A stretch of 62,449 nt of DNA from Porphyromonas circumdentaria (GCF_900167105.1 NZ_FUXE01000014.1:1-62449), one strand, 5' to 3'. Shown: positions 1-8,811, numbered from the stretch's first letter. Notes: generated from the letters alone by a model not told the origin. Numbers and translations are program-made.

Positions 1-234
1 GTTCCGATTTATCAGCCGAAGGAGGTTTTTCAGGAAGAAACGCTACAGCCAGTACCAAGCCTTGAACCAAGCCTTGTTGAGAGCGTAGTGGATGTTGTTG
101 CCGAAGGGATTGCATCGGGTGTTGGCGGTGTACTGGACTTCCAAGTCCATGGAGAGAATTATGCCGAAACCGCCTTTCAGCGGAGACTGCGCCACGAAGC
201 CAACAAGAGAAAGAAACGGGGACGAAGGATGTAG
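1..234 (+). CDS. C-terminal tail of a MobB-type relaxase (5' end outside window)
   Basis: The first frame is open from base 1 and ends at the TAG at 232-234, giving 77 residues without a start. The tail carries FQRRLRHEANKRKKRG followed by RRM, a strongly basic end like that of relaxase/mobilization nucleases of Bacteroides-type mobilizable and conjugative transposons; before it lies an alanine/glycine/valine stretch (EGIASGVGGVLDF). The catalytic part would lie upstream, outside the window. Relaxases nick the transfer origin and lead the DNA strand in conjugation. The call rests only on the character of the tail, so it could be another basic-tailed mobile-element protein. It indicates that the left edge of the window is inside or at the end of an integrated element. 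Confidence 0.55.
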   Translation, partial: VPIYQPKEVFQEETLQPVPSLEPSLVESVVDVVAEGIASGVGGVLDFQVHGENYAETAFQRRLRHEANKRKKRGRRM

Positions 235-272
235 AAACAGCCACTTCCTTTCCCGAAAAGAAAATCATGACG

Positions 273-329
273 GAACGCTCACTTTTGCTCGCAAATCAAT
301 ATCTTTGCAAGGGATAATAGTGAGCGTTC
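273..329. repeat. 10-bp inverted repeat around a promoter-like -7 box
   Basis: GAACGCTCAC at 273-282 is exactly mirrored by GTGAGCGTTC at 320-329, with 37 bases between. Inside lies TATCTTTG (300-307), a match to the Bacteroidota -7 box TAnnTTTG on the plus strand, but no convincing -33 TTTG at 19-21 bases. The layout could be an operator pair, a folded leader or part of a mobile-element end. No plus-strand gene follows to be driven by it. Confidence 0.45.
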
Positions 330-488
330 TTTGTTAGTACAAACACGAGCAACCAAAAGCATCTCGCTCATTTCCAAATCGTTACCTGTCCACCATCGTC
401 CTGTTGGTAACGCATTGTTGCTCAATAAGATAGTTCCATCTTGAATTTTCGTATATACGAAATTTTCACCGCCTTTATAGACAGACAA
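279..488 (-). CDS. Small hypothetical ORF at the mobile-element boundary
   Basis: A 69-codon frame beginning MSVYKGGENFVYTKIQDG, with a plausible folded first half (GGENFVYTKIQDGTILLSNN) and a less protein-like end. I recognise no family. It lies between the relaxase tail and ispE and its 3' end overlaps the right part of the inverted repeat at 273-329. It may be a remnant of an element gene, or chance. The frame is open only 12 bases upstream of the ATG, so it is not the tail of a longer frame. Confidence 0.2.
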   Translation of the reverse strand: MSVYKGGENFVYTKIQDGTILLSNNALPTGRWWTGNDLEMSEMLLVARVCTNKERSLLSLAKILICEQK

Positions 489-587
489 AACTTCCTGATT
501 AACAATAGATTACAAAACCTCCAAAGAGAAATTCAAAAAGAGAGAAAAAGCCTCTTTAAAAGCTCATCACTCGGACTTACAAAAAAG

Positions 588-1436
588 CTATTGAATTAGT
601 TTTCCCTGCCACACGAAATAGCTTTCTTCCCTAAAAGGAGCATCTGTAAGAGGCGGGATAGAACGAGTGAATATTCCATACAACGTAGACCCAGAACCAG
701 ACATTGAAGCATAATCTGCCCCCAACGCATAGATATACTCTTTTATCTCTTTAAGAAGAGGATAAACCTTGAAAAGAGGCTCTTCAAAATCGTTGATAAA
801 TAGCTCTTTCCAAAGAGAAAGAGGGCTTTGGAAAAGGTCTTTCAGACTGTTTTTCGCCTCAGGACGGCAAGAAATAGCACTATAAGCCTCCTTGGTGGAA
901 ATGAATATCGGAGGTTTTATCAGCAAAATTTGAGCTCGTTTAATTGATGAGGGCAACGCCAAAGGAGTAAGCACATCGCCAATTCCTTCGCCCAACATGG
1001 GTGTGTTATGAATGAAAAAAGGACAATCGGCACCGATCCTCTTTATCATAGAAGCCATACGCTCCGTAGAAAGCTCTAAGTGAAACATTTCGTTTAGTGC
1101 TTTCAACATAAAAGCAGCATCGGCAGAGCCTCCTCCCAATCCTGCACCAAAAGGTATCTTTTTTACCAATTCCACAGAAAGGGGGGGGATAGGATATCCT
1201 TCCTCTCGAAGCATATGTAATGTGCGAAGTACTGTATTCTCTTCTGCTTTTTCCTCAATAATTACCCCGCTTTGTTGCCATTGATCAACTCCTTGCACCT
1301 CTGGCAACGGAACAATCTCTATGATATCACAGAGTTCAACGGGTAGAAAGATAGTCTCTATAGCGTGGTAACCATTGGATAAACGCTCAATAATACGTAA
1401 TCCTAAATTGAGTTTAGCATTGGGAAAAACAACCAT
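588..1436 (-). CDS. ispE: 4-diphosphocytidyl-2-C-methyl-D-erythritol kinase
   Basis: Cytosolic GHMP kinase of the non-mevalonate isoprenoid pathway; phosphorylates CDP-methylerythritol at O2. From MVVFPNAKLNLGLR the product is 282 residues, the usual family size. Visible: the N-terminal AKLNLGL with Lys8, the glycine-rich ATP loop PFGAGLGGGSADAA (about 95-108), and IGADCPFF with the catalytic Asp near 137. A longer frame reaches 1481 but would overlap lpxB; ATG 1436 lies 4 bases after the lpxB stop (1441), so lpxB and ispE are probably translationally coupled. Third gene of surE-lpxB-ispE. ispH of the same pathway is at 28612. Confidence 0.96.
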   Translation of the reverse strand: MVVFPNAKLNLGLRIIERLSNGYHAIETIFLPVELCDIIEIVPLPEVQGVDQWQQSGVIIEEKAEENTVLRTLHMLREEGYPIPPLSVELVKKIPFGAGLGGGSADAAFMLKALNEMFHLELSTERMASMIKRIGADCPFFIHNTPMLGEGIGDVLTPLALPSSIKRAQILLIKPPIFISTKEAYSAISCRPEAKNSLKDLFQSPLSLWKELFINDFEEPLFKVYPLLKEIKEYIYALGADYASMSGSGSTLYGIFTRSIPPLTDAPFREESYFVWQGKLIQ

Positions 1437-1440
1437 ACTT

Positions 1441-2625
1441 TTATTCTCTCGGGGAGTTTTTTTTAGCATTAATACTGGCAACTATTTGGTCTGCTGCCCT
1501 TTCAGAGGCTGGGGTATTCCCCAACAAAAGGCGCAACTCATCATATCCCTCTGTTATAAGGTGAGGAGCCCTCAGCAAGTTGTCTATTGCAAGACGAAGA
1601 TTATCGAGAGAAGCCTCGGCAGCCAATAATTCTTTTACCAAAGGTCGCCCTAAAATAAGATTGACTAAAGAAAAGTAACGTATCGGGAAAAGGTTCTTGA
1701 AAGCCCAGTTCATCCAACGCCTTCCATTGGCTCTGTAACAAACAACCTGCGGTGTACCAATCAGTGCCGTCTCCAGTGTGGCCGTTCCCGAAGTAACCAA
1801 AGCGAGCTTACAGCCTGCAAGAAGCGTATAAGTAGCATCGAATACAATCTGTATCGGATAGTCCTGGGGCAAGAAGAGACGATAATCCTCGATTGTAAGC
1901 CCAGGTGCACCTCCTATTACGGGATATAAATCTGGATAGTAAGTGCGTAACGTTTCAATCATAAGAGGAAGATTACTCTTTAGTTCTTGACGTCGACTTC
2001 CAGGTAGGAGGGCTATCAATAAATCTTTTTTAGCTTCAGGTATGGTAAAAGCTTGCTCTACTATTTTCTGCTTGTACTCCTCCTTGCCGTAACTTGCATA
2101 GTAGGCTCCGACAGCATCGACACAAGGATTGCCCGTATAATGAGCTGGGACATCCGCCTTTTGCAAAAAAGTTTCTTCAAATGGGAGTATACAAAGAACC
2201 CGCGAACAATACTTCTTCAATGCACGCACCCTATACTTCTTCCAAGCCCACACTTTCGGAGGAATGTAGTAAATAACACTTGTCTCGGGTAGTTCGCGAT
2301 GCACAAAAGGAAGGATATAACGGAAGTTAAAGCCCCCAAAGTCTACAGGAATAACTATATCGGGCGAAAACTCAAGGAGCTTTTTCTGCATTAGTTTTCC
2401 CTTTTTGTGAATCGAAAATATATTTCTAACCACCTGCTCAAAGCCCATAAAGGCAAGACTTCGATAATGTATAATAGGAGGCTTTTGGGCAATCTCTGCC
2501 ATCTTATCACCTCCCATAAAAGCAAACGTCGCCTCCGCATCTTGGAGCTTGAGGGCTTTCATCAGATTGGCTGCATGCAAATCGCCAGAAGCCTCTCCAG
2601 CAATAAAGAAGTAACGCATAGGCAA
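1441..2625 (-). CDS. lpxB: Lipid-A-disaccharide synthase
   Basis: Peripheral inner-membrane glycosyltransferase (GT19) that joins UDP-2,3-diacylglucosamine and lipid X into the lipid A disaccharide. 394 residues, typical length. The hallmark N-terminus FFIAGEASGDLHAANLM is at about 6-22; the C-terminal sugar-nucleotide domain includes IALLPGSRRQEL, SGTATLETALIGTPQVVCYR and DELRLLLG. It starts 9 bases after surE's stop and ends 4 bases before ispE's start, so the three genes form one tight operon. The start (MPMRYFF) is the only good one near the hallmark motif; a restart at the second Met is possible. Confidence 0.96.
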   Translation of the reverse strand: MPMRYFFIAGEASGDLHAANLMKALKLQDAEATFAFMGGDKMAEIAQKPPIIHYRSLAFMGFEQVVRNIFSIHKKGKLMQKKLLEFSPDIVIPVDFGGFNFRYILPFVHRELPETSVIYYIPPKVWAWKKYRVRALKKYCSRVLCILPFEETFLQKADVPAHYTGNPCVDAVGAYYASYGKEEYKQKIVEQAFTIPEAKKDLLIALLPGSRRQELKSNLPLMIETLRTYYPDLYPVIGGAPGLTIEDYRLFLPQDYPIQIVFDATYTLLAGCKLALVTSGTATLETALIGTPQVVCYRANGRRWMNWAFKNLFPIRYFSLVNLILGRPLVKELLAAEASLDNLRLAIDNLLRAPHLITEGYDELRLLLGNTPASERAADQIVASINAKKNSPRE

Positions 2626-2634
2626 ATGTTCTTG

Positions 2635-3420
2635 CTACTCCTCTTCCGAGAGCAAATCGTTAAAAGGATTTTTACGAAGTTCTTCTAAAAAAGAGCGGTC
2701 GGTCATATCTATACGAATAGGAGTAAGGGTAGCATATCCAGCCTCCAATAAATCCCAATCTGTATTAGGTTCATTACTTGTTTTAACCTGTTTTCCCGAC
2801 AACCAGTAGACTTTTTGTCCTCTAGCATTCTCACTCTCGACAAACTCATTTACAAAACGCCCTACAGCTTGAGGACAAATCTCTATTCTCTTTGGCTGTG
2901 ATTTGGGCAAATTAAGACTCAACAAGGTATGTTGGGGTATAGGGTTACGAAGCATCCAACGTACCACCTTGGGCGTATACTCGGCTGCATAACTCATTTC
3001 TGCATTATCGCCATGATCGTTTACCGATACGGCAAGAGCAGGTATACCCGCTATACAACCTTCCATAGCTGCCCCAATGGTTCCTGAATAGATTACACAA
3101 ATCCCATCATTACGTCCATGGTTAATTCCAGAAACAATCAAATCTGGCTTTTGATCGGGATAGAGGAGATTAAGAGCCAGTTTAACGCAGTCTGCTGGCG
3201 TACCTGTTGAACGGTACCAAGTACAACCTGTCTCTTCTCTCATCTTAGTGAGCTTTAGGGGTACTTGCGAGGTTATCTGCGCCGAAGCTCCTGAGCGAGG
3301 TCCATCGGGAGCTACCACAACAATATCGCCTAAAGGCTTCAAAGCATCTGTTAAAGCTGCGATACCAGGCGCATGCACCCCATCGTCATTGGAAACAAGA
3401 ATCTTTATCTTTTTATACAT
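2635..3420 (-). CDS. surE: 5'/3'-nucleotidase SurE
   Basis: Metal-dependent nucleoside-monophosphate phosphatase acting in the cytosol, linked to stationary-phase survival in other bacteria. 261 residues, family size. The diagnostic N-terminus ILVSNDDGVHAPGI holds Asp12 and Asp13; Ser43 lies in APDGPRSGASAQIT and Asn100 in VSGINHG, together forming the metal site. STGTPADCV is also present. The start is 12 bases downstream of the FKBP lipoprotein stop, and lpxB follows after 9 bases. Grouping with lpxB and ispE suggests shared transcription rather than a shared pathway. Confidence 0.96.
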   Translation of the reverse strand: MYKKIKILVSNDDGVHAPGIAALTDALKPLGDIVVVAPDGPRSGASAQITSQVPLKLTKMREETGCTWYRSTGTPADCVKLALNLLYPDQKPDLIVSGINHGRNDGICVIYSGTIGAAMEGCIAGIPALAVSVNDHGDNAEMSYAAEYTPKVVRWMLRNPIPQHTLLSLNLPKSQPKRIEICPQAVGRFVNEFVESENARGQKVYWLSGKQVKTSNEPNTDWDLLEAGYATLTPIRIDMTDRSFLEELRKNPFNDLLSEEE

Positions 3421-3432
3421 CAGCGTGTTTCC

Positions 3433-3987
3433 CTATTTTTCTGTTTCTGGAATAATCTTATCTAAACGCAAAAGAAAACGAAGAGAAGAATAGGGCTGTA
3501 TATTACCCTCCTGTTTAGAACCGTAAGCTAAATACCATGGGATTATTACTTCCGTATAGTCCCCAACGACCATGTTCTGTAAAGCAACCTGTACTCCCAC
3601 AATAGTAGCTCCCTCTCCTGCTCTATTAAGAGTAAATCTTTGGCTCTTCTCTTGATCGAAATTGCCCTCTATGAAAGATTTACTTCCCGTTAAGAGATAG
3701 CATTCATAGTGTACCAATACCCTTGAAGTTTCAATAGGATACTCTGTCCCTGTACCCTTCTCAATCCATCTCATGTAAACAAATGGAAGTAATCCATCTG
3801 TTGTTTGCTTGGTAAAGTTTTTATTATCGGCATAGTCATTAAAGGCATTTTCGTTCTGGCGTCTCCACTCCTCCACAGCATCTATTTTCTTTTGACAAGA
3901 GGGCAGCAGCACAACGATAAAAGCCACGGCTATAAGAGCCTTTAAGGCCGAAATCCTTTTATAGGATATGTTGAACTTATTCATCAT
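3433..3987 (-). CDS. FKBP-type peptidyl-prolyl isomerase lipoprotein (GldI-like)
   Basis: 184 residues with a lipoprotein signal ending in LLPSC (Cys31), then a spacer and a C-terminal FKBP fold: VLVHYECYL, VGVQVALQNMVVGD, VIIPWYLAYGSKQ, YSSLRFLLRLDKI. It probably helps proline isomerisation during folding of outer-membrane or secreted proteins at the periplasmic face of a membrane. Similar lipoproteins in gliding Bacteroidota are GldI, but that function is not established here. The start ATGATG (3987 or 3984) overlaps the end of glyS by 8-11 bases, so its translation is likely coupled to glyS. Confidence 0.85.
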   Translation of the reverse strand: MMNKFNISYKRISALKALIAVAFIVVLLPSCQKKIDAVEEWRRQNENAFNDYADNKNFTKQTTDGLLPFVYMRWIEKGTGTEYPIETSRVLVHYECYLLTGSKSFIEGNFDQEKSQRFTLNRAGEGATIVGVQVALQNMVVGDYTEVIIPWYLAYGSKQEGNIQPYSSLRFLLRLDKIIPETEK

Positions 3988-5530
3988 CAGCTATTTTTCT
4001 TAGCAATGTACTCATATCTACTTTTGCCATTATTTCTTTTCTCAAATCGGCAATGGCCACACGATGTTGTTCCATGGTGTCTCTATCTCGGATAGTTACC
4101 GTATCGTCTTCCATGGTTTGATTGTCAATTGTAATACAATAGGGTGTACCGATCGCATCTTGACGACGATAACGTTTCCCAATAGAATCTTTTTCGTCGT
4201 ATTGACAGGTAAAATCAAAACGAAGATCTCGTACTACCGCTTTAGCTTTTTCGTCCAAACCGTCTTTGCGTACCAGAGGCAGTACCGCCAGTTTTATTGG
4301 AGCCAAAGCTGCAGGTAGACGAAGTACAGTACGGATTTCTCCATTATCCGTCTTTTCCTCACAATAAGCACCACACATAATGGAGAGGAACAAACGATCT
4401 ACCCCTATTGAAGTTTCTACCACGTAAGGAACGTAGCTTTCCTCTGTTGTAGCATCAAAATAACGAAGTTTCTTTCCGCTATACTCTTCATGACGTCTAA
4501 GGTCATAATCTGTGCGACTATGTATACCCTCTACTTCCTTAAAACCAAAGGGCATTTCAAACTCTATGTCGGTCGCAGCATTGGCATAATGAGCCAGCTT
4601 TTCGTGGTCGTGAAAACGATACTTCTGATCGCCCATGCCCAAGGATTTATGAAAAGCCATACGAGACTTTTTCCAATACTCAAACCATTTCATCTCTTCC
4701 CCAGGGGTAACGAAGAACTGCATTTCCATCTGCTCAAACTCACGCATACGGAAGATGAACTGACGAGCTACGATTTCATTACGGAAAGCTTTTCCTATCT
4801 GAGCAATACCAAAAGGGAGTTTCATTCGACCCGTTTTTTGCACATTCAAATAGTTAACAAAAATGCCCTGTGCCGTTTCTGGACGTAAGTATATCTTAGA
4901 AGCTCCCTCGGCAGTTGAGCCCATCTCAGTTGCAAACATCAAATTGAACTGACGCACCTCTGTCCAATTTGCAGTACCGCTTATGGGACAAACTATTTTC
5001 TTATCAATTATAATTTGTCGAACCCCTTCCAAATCTCCCTCTGTAAGAGCTCTTGTAAACTCCTTTTGAGTAGCCTGATACTCTTCTAAGTACCCCAAAA
5101 TACGAGGATTTGTTTCTCTGTAAAGTTGTGCGTTAAACGAATCTCCGAATCGCTTTGCTGCCTTCGCAACTTCCTTTTCAATCTTGTCTTCTATTTTAGC
5201 CAAATAATCCTCGATGAGGACATCAGCACGATAGCGTTTTTTAGAGTCTTTATTATCAATTAGGGGGTCATTGAAGGCATCGACATGCCCAGAGGCTTGC
5301 CATATACGTGGATGCATAAAGATAGCAGAGTCTATCCCTACCACATTATCATGCAAGAGTGTCATACTCTTCCACCACAGGCTTTTAATATTGTTCTTTA
5401 ATTCTACACCATACTGTCCATAATCATAAACAGCACCTAAACCGTCGTATATTTCTGAGGAGGGAAAAACAAAACCATATTCTTTACAGTGAGAAATGAT
5501 TTTCTTAAATAAATCTTCCTGTTGAGCCAT
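3977..5530 (-). CDS. glyS: Glycyl-tRNA synthetase, dimeric type
   Basis: Class II synthetase of the homodimeric eukaryote-like kind, charging tRNA-Gly in the cytosol. 517 residues. N-terminus has YGFVFPSSEIYDGLGAVYDY; class II motif 2 reads FRNEIVARQFIFRMREFEQM, and motif 3 ETSIGVDRLFLSIMCGAY; a C-terminal anticodon-binding domain covers about 405-517. It has its own TAnnTTTG-type box (TACCTTTG, plus coordinates 5579-5586) 48 bases upstream, so it may start a transcript that runs on into the FKBP lipoprotein and surE-lpxB-ispE. Confidence 0.96.
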   Translation of the reverse strand: MAQQEDLFKKIISHCKEYGFVFPSSEIYDGLGAVYDYGQYGVELKNNIKSLWWKSMTLLHDNVVGIDSAIFMHPRIWQASGHVDAFNDPLIDNKDSKKRYRADVLIEDYLAKIEDKIEKEVAKAAKRFGDSFNAQLYRETNPRILGYLEEYQATQKEFTRALTEGDLEGVRQIIIDKKIVCPISGTANWTEVRQFNLMFATEMGSTAEGASKIYLRPETAQGIFVNYLNVQKTGRMKLPFGIAQIGKAFRNEIVARQFIFRMREFEQMEMQFFVTPGEEMKWFEYWKKSRMAFHKSLGMGDQKYRFHDHEKLAHYANAATDIEFEMPFGFKEVEGIHSRTDYDLRRHEEYSGKKLRYFDATTEESYVPYVVETSIGVDRLFLSIMCGAYCEEKTDNGEIRTVLRLPAALAPIKLAVLPLVRKDGLDEKAKAVVRDLRFDFTCQYDEKDSIGKRYRRQDAIGTPYCITIDNQTMEDDTVTIRDRDTMEQHRVAIADLRKEIMAKVDMSTLLRKIADDE

Positions 5531-5599
5531 ATTGTATAATGCCTGTCTTTATACCTATTAATTTATATCTAATGGTAACAAAGGTAAGCATTTCCTTTG

Positions 5600-6325
5600 T
5601 TAGAATTGAATCGAGAGAAGGTCGTTTCGGAGGGTTAAAGCATCGAAAAGAAGTAATTTACCCGCAAGGGTATTGGGCAGATCTAAGAGTATTTTTATAG
5701 TCTCTGTAGCCATGATAGAACTAATGATTCCTACGGCTGCCCCCAACACGGGTACTTCTCTCTTCTCTGCGTTAAGATCCTTTTGCGGAAAAAGGACACG
5801 ATAGCTACCCGCTCCTTTATAATGAAAGAGAGAGACCTGACCACCCCAAGAGTCTACCGCTCCATAGAGATAAGGTATAGCCAACTCTTCTGCCGTTTTA
5901 TCCATTAGGTAGCGCGTAGTAAGATTGTCACATCCATCAATAATAAGATCATAATTTTGTGCTATCCTCTTGGCATTTTGATCTGTAAAACGCTCATTAT
6001 AAGCATGAATCAAGCAGTCGGAATTGAGACTCTTCAGCCTCTTTTGGGCAGCGAGCACCTTACTGAGTCCCAAATCCTCTTCGGTATACAGTATTTGTCT
6101 TTGGAGGTTCGAAAGAGAAACTTTATCAAAATCAATAATTCCAATCTCTCCAATTCCTGCGGCAACTAAATAGTAAAGTAAAGCAGAGCCCAAGCCTCCA
6201 GCACCCACCACGAGCACTTTCTTGGAGTGGAGCCGTGCTTGCCCCTCCTCACCTATCTCGGGGAGGAGTATTTGTCGGGCAAAGCGCTCTTTTTCGCTTT
6301 CGTTCAAAGGTGTTGGTGTGTTCAT
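5600..6325 (-). CDS. ThiF/MoeB/HesA-family E1-like protein, orphan and without zinc cysteines
   Basis: E1-like enzymes adenylate the C-terminal glycine of a small sulphur-carrier protein. 241 residues: ERFARQILLPEIGEEGQ, nucleotide loop GAGGLGS (41-47), IGIIDFDKVSLSNLQRQILY, DGCDNLTTRYLMD, then VLGAAVGIISSIMATETIKIL. The usual CxxC pairs that bind structural zinc are missing: where the family has CYRCLFP this protein has SYRVLFP, and the second pair before VLG is also absent. No ThiS, MoaD or other carrier gene is nearby; rmuC is directly upstream (9 bases). It could activate a distant ThiS or MoaD or be a divergent paralogue. Confidence 0.85.
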   Translation of the reverse strand: MNTPTPLNESEKERFARQILLPEIGEEGQARLHSKKVLVVGAGGLGSALLYYLVAAGIGEIGIIDFDKVSLSNLQRQILYTEEDLGLSKVLAAQKRLKSLNSDCLIHAYNERFTDQNAKRIAQNYDLIIDGCDNLTTRYLMDKTAEELAIPYLYGAVDSWGGQVSLFHYKGAGSYRVLFPQKDLNAEKREVPVLGAAVGIISSIMATETIKILLDLPNTLAGKLLLFDALTLRNDLLSIQF

Positions 6326-6334
6326 CGTTTCTAC

Positions 6335-7651
6335 TTATTCGTCTATCGGGGTGCGTAGTTGTGAGGGTATCTCTTTGGTCGAAACTACCCCCATCTCTTT
6401 CAGTTTCTCCAGTCCTCCTATCAAATTGCCCCTACCCGTCATTAGTTGTCCTTTGGCTTTAGCTATGCTTTCACTCGCAGAGTGTATTTTGCGCTCGACA
6501 TCAAGGAGTGTTTCGCTATAAGAGCAAAACTTATCGTAAAGGGAGGAGGCTTTGCGGATGATCTCTTCTACATTTTTTACTTGCCTATCTCTCTGCCACA
6601 TATCTTGTGCCATCCTGAGTGCGGCGATGAGGTTAGAGCCATTGATGAGTATAACTCCCTTTTTGTAAGCATACTCCCACAGCGTTGGAGACTCTTGTAG
6701 GGCAAGGGTATAGGCGGGGTCGTTGGGGATGAAAAGCATCACGAAGTCGGGCGCCTCGGGTAGGAAGTGGTGATACTTTTTCTCCGATAGCTCCTCGATG
6801 TGCTTACGTACACTCGCCAAATGTGATTTGGCATACATAACCCTCTCTTCGTCGGTCGTGGCGGCAACGTAATTGCTGTACGCACTGAGGCTCACCTTGC
6901 TATCTATAATCATTACGCCACCATTGGGATAGCGCACCAATACATCGGGACGCAATCCCCCTCGATTCTTTTCGGCAGTTATAATGTCGCCCTTTTCGTC
7001 TCGGAGGGTTTCTTGTACAAAGTACTCTCGATCTTTGGTTAGCCCACTATGTTTGAGGATATTCTCCAGTATCATTTCGCCCCAATCTCCCTGTACTTTG
7101 GAGTCTCCTTTAAGGGCTTTTATCAATTCCGACGTCTCTTTGCTCATCGCCCCACTGCGCTCCATAAGGTCTTTGATAACGTTCTGAAGCGAAAAGCGTT
7201 CGCGAGCCTCTGCTTCGTAGGTCGTTTGCACCTGCTCTCCGAAGCGTTTCAAATCTTCTCTCAGAGGCTTCAAACTCTCCTCGTTTTTGCGAGAGAGCAT
7301 CTCTCCCCGCTCTTCGAAGATTTTAGATGCCAACTCTTTGAACTGACTTTGCAACTGTTCGGAAATAGAGATTGACTCCTGCTGTGTCGAGCGCACCTGT
7401 TCCGAGAGATGTTCAGCTCTTATTTGAAGTTCAGAGTAGGCTATTTGCGCCTTTTGATACTCTTGTTGCACTTGGTTAAGCTCTGCCTCTTTTTGGGCTA
7501 ATCGGCTCTCCCGCTCTGCTAAAGTTTGGAGGAGGTGCGTATAATTAGCTTCAAGAGAGAGCTTTTCCTTCTGCTTTTGATAGAGTTTGTACAGAAGGAA
7601 AGCTACGGCAACGATAAGAAGAAGTACCAAAGCAAGAGAGGTGTAGTACAT
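6335..7651 (-). CDS. rmuC: DNA recombination protein RmuC homologue
   Basis: 438 residues: one N-terminal membrane segment (about 5-22), a long coiled coil rich in Glu/Gln/Lys (about 25-130), then the RmuC nuclease-like domain with SKVQGDWGEMILENILKHSG, LRPDVLVRYPNGGVMIIDSK, FVMLFIPNDPAY and NLIAALRMAQDMWQ. RmuC limits inversions at short inverted repeats in E. coli; the biochemical activity is inferred from a PD-(D/E)XK-like fold. Genes on both sides are spaced by 5-9 bases (YqhD-like upstream, E1-like downstream), so a three-gene operon is likely. Confidence 0.93.
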   Translation of the reverse strand: MYYTSLALVLLLIVAVAFLLYKLYQKQKEKLSLEANYTHLLQTLAERESRLAQKEAELNQVQQEYQKAQIAYSELQIRAEHLSEQVRSTQQESISISEQLQSQFKELASKIFEERGEMLSRKNEESLKPLREDLKRFGEQVQTTYEAEARERFSLQNVIKDLMERSGAMSKETSELIKALKGDSKVQGDWGEMILENILKHSGLTKDREYFVQETLRDEKGDIITAEKNRGGLRPDVLVRYPNGGVMIIDSKVSLSAYSNYVAATTDEERVMYAKSHLASVRKHIEELSEKKYHHFLPEAPDFVMLFIPNDPAYTLALQESPTLWEYAYKKGVILINGSNLIAALRMAQDMWQRDRQVKNVEEIIRKASSLYDKFCSYSETLLDVERKIHSASESIAKAKGQLMTGRGNLIGGLEKLKEMGVVSTKEIPSQLRTPIDE

Positions 7652-7656
7652 GGGGC

Positions 7657-8811
7657 TTATCTCCTACAAGAGGCTAATATCTTTTCTACCACTTCAAAGT
7701 TCATATCTTGACGCTCACCCAGTATAGTACCTCTCTCTTCGAAACGCTTTACTAACGTGCGTTCTATATCTTCGCCAATGCCTGCCTCAGCGAGGCGAGT
7801 GGTAAAACCTAATGAACGGAAAAACTCTTCGGTGCAAACAATCGCCTTTTCGATACGGCTCTCTTCGTCGCCCTCGGTTATGTTCCAAACCCGTTCGGCA
7901 TATTGTAGCATCTTCTCTCTCTTGCCCAAAGTGCCCATAATGCGGAGCGTTCCAGGCAAAACGATTACTAAAGAGTGTGCGTGGGCTATACCTGTGAGAG
8001 CGGTAAGTTCGTGCCCAATCATGTGCGTAGACCAGTCTTCCACCACTCCCCTTCGGATAAACCCGTTCAAAGCATTGGTGGCGCACATCATAAACTCGGC
8101 ACGAGAGTCGTAGTCGATGTTATCGGTGTCAAGTACCTTAGGGGCTATCTCTTTAATAGTAAGGAGCAAACCCTCTGCCCAGTGGTCCATAAGCAAACTT
8201 TGATTGGGCCATGTTAGATATTGCTCTATAACGTGTACAAAGCTGTCTGCCAGCCCACAAGCCAGTTGATACTTAGGGAGCGTGTATGTTACCTCGGGGT
8301 CTAAGATAGAGAACTTGGGGAACTGACCGTGGAAGGGGAACTTCTCCTGCGTTGCCTGCGAAGAGATAACGCTACCCGAGTTCATCTCAGAGGCGGTAGC
8401 GGGCAGGGTTAAGATGCAACCTAAGGGAACAAACGGTCCCTTAGCAACGCCCGAGAGCACAATGTCCCACGGGTCTTTATCGACCAAAATACCTGCCGAA
8501 ATGAGTTTACAAGCATCAATTACAGAGCCTCCACCAATGGCTAAAACCCAATCATTTTTGTCCCTGCGAGCTTGCTCTATAACGATTCGGATAGTCTCCA
8601 CTGTAGGGTTCGACTCGATGCCCCAAAACTCACTGTATTCATAGCCTTGAAGAGCGGCCACAACTTGGTCGTACACTCCATTTTTGCGTACGCTACCTCC
8701 ACCGAAAACAAGTAATGGTTTGCTGTTTTGAGGTAGTATTTTGGGGAGTTGAGCTATGCTGTTTTGTCCAAAAATAATCTGTGTGGGATTGACAAACTTG
8801 AAATTCTTCAT
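7657..8811 (-). CDS. Iron-containing alcohol dehydrogenase, YqhD/butanol dehydrogenase type
   Basis: Cytosolic group III alcohol dehydrogenase that reduces aldehydes with NAD(P)H. 384 residues. N-terminal dinucleotide-binding part has LLVFGGGSVRKNGVYDQV and WVLAIGGGSVIDACKLIS; the metal site is formed by LADSFVHVIEQY and HMIGHELTALTGIAHAHSL (Asp and three His). The FGGGSxxKNG signature points to the YqhD/BdhA branch. A -7 box TAACTTTG (plus coordinates 8850-8857) lies 38 bases upstream of the ATG, so this gene probably opens the transcript that includes rmuC and the E1-like gene. The physiological aldehyde is unknown. Confidence 0.93.
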   Translation of the reverse strand: MKNFKFVNPTQIIFGQNSIAQLPKILPQNSKPLLVFGGGSVRKNGVYDQVVAALQGYEYSEFWGIESNPTVETIRIVIEQARRDKNDWVLAIGGGSVIDACKLISAGILVDKDPWDIVLSGVAKGPFVPLGCILTLPATASEMNSGSVISSQATQEKFPFHGQFPKFSILDPEVTYTLPKYQLACGLADSFVHVIEQYLTWPNQSLLMDHWAEGLLLTIKEIAPKVLDTDNIDYDSRAEFMMCATNALNGFIRRGVVEDWSTHMIGHELTALTGIAHAHSLVIVLPGTLRIMGTLGKREKMLQYAERVWNITEGDEESRIEKAIVCTEEFFRSLGFTTRLAEAGIGEDIERTLVKRFEERGTILGERQDMNFEVVEKILASCRR

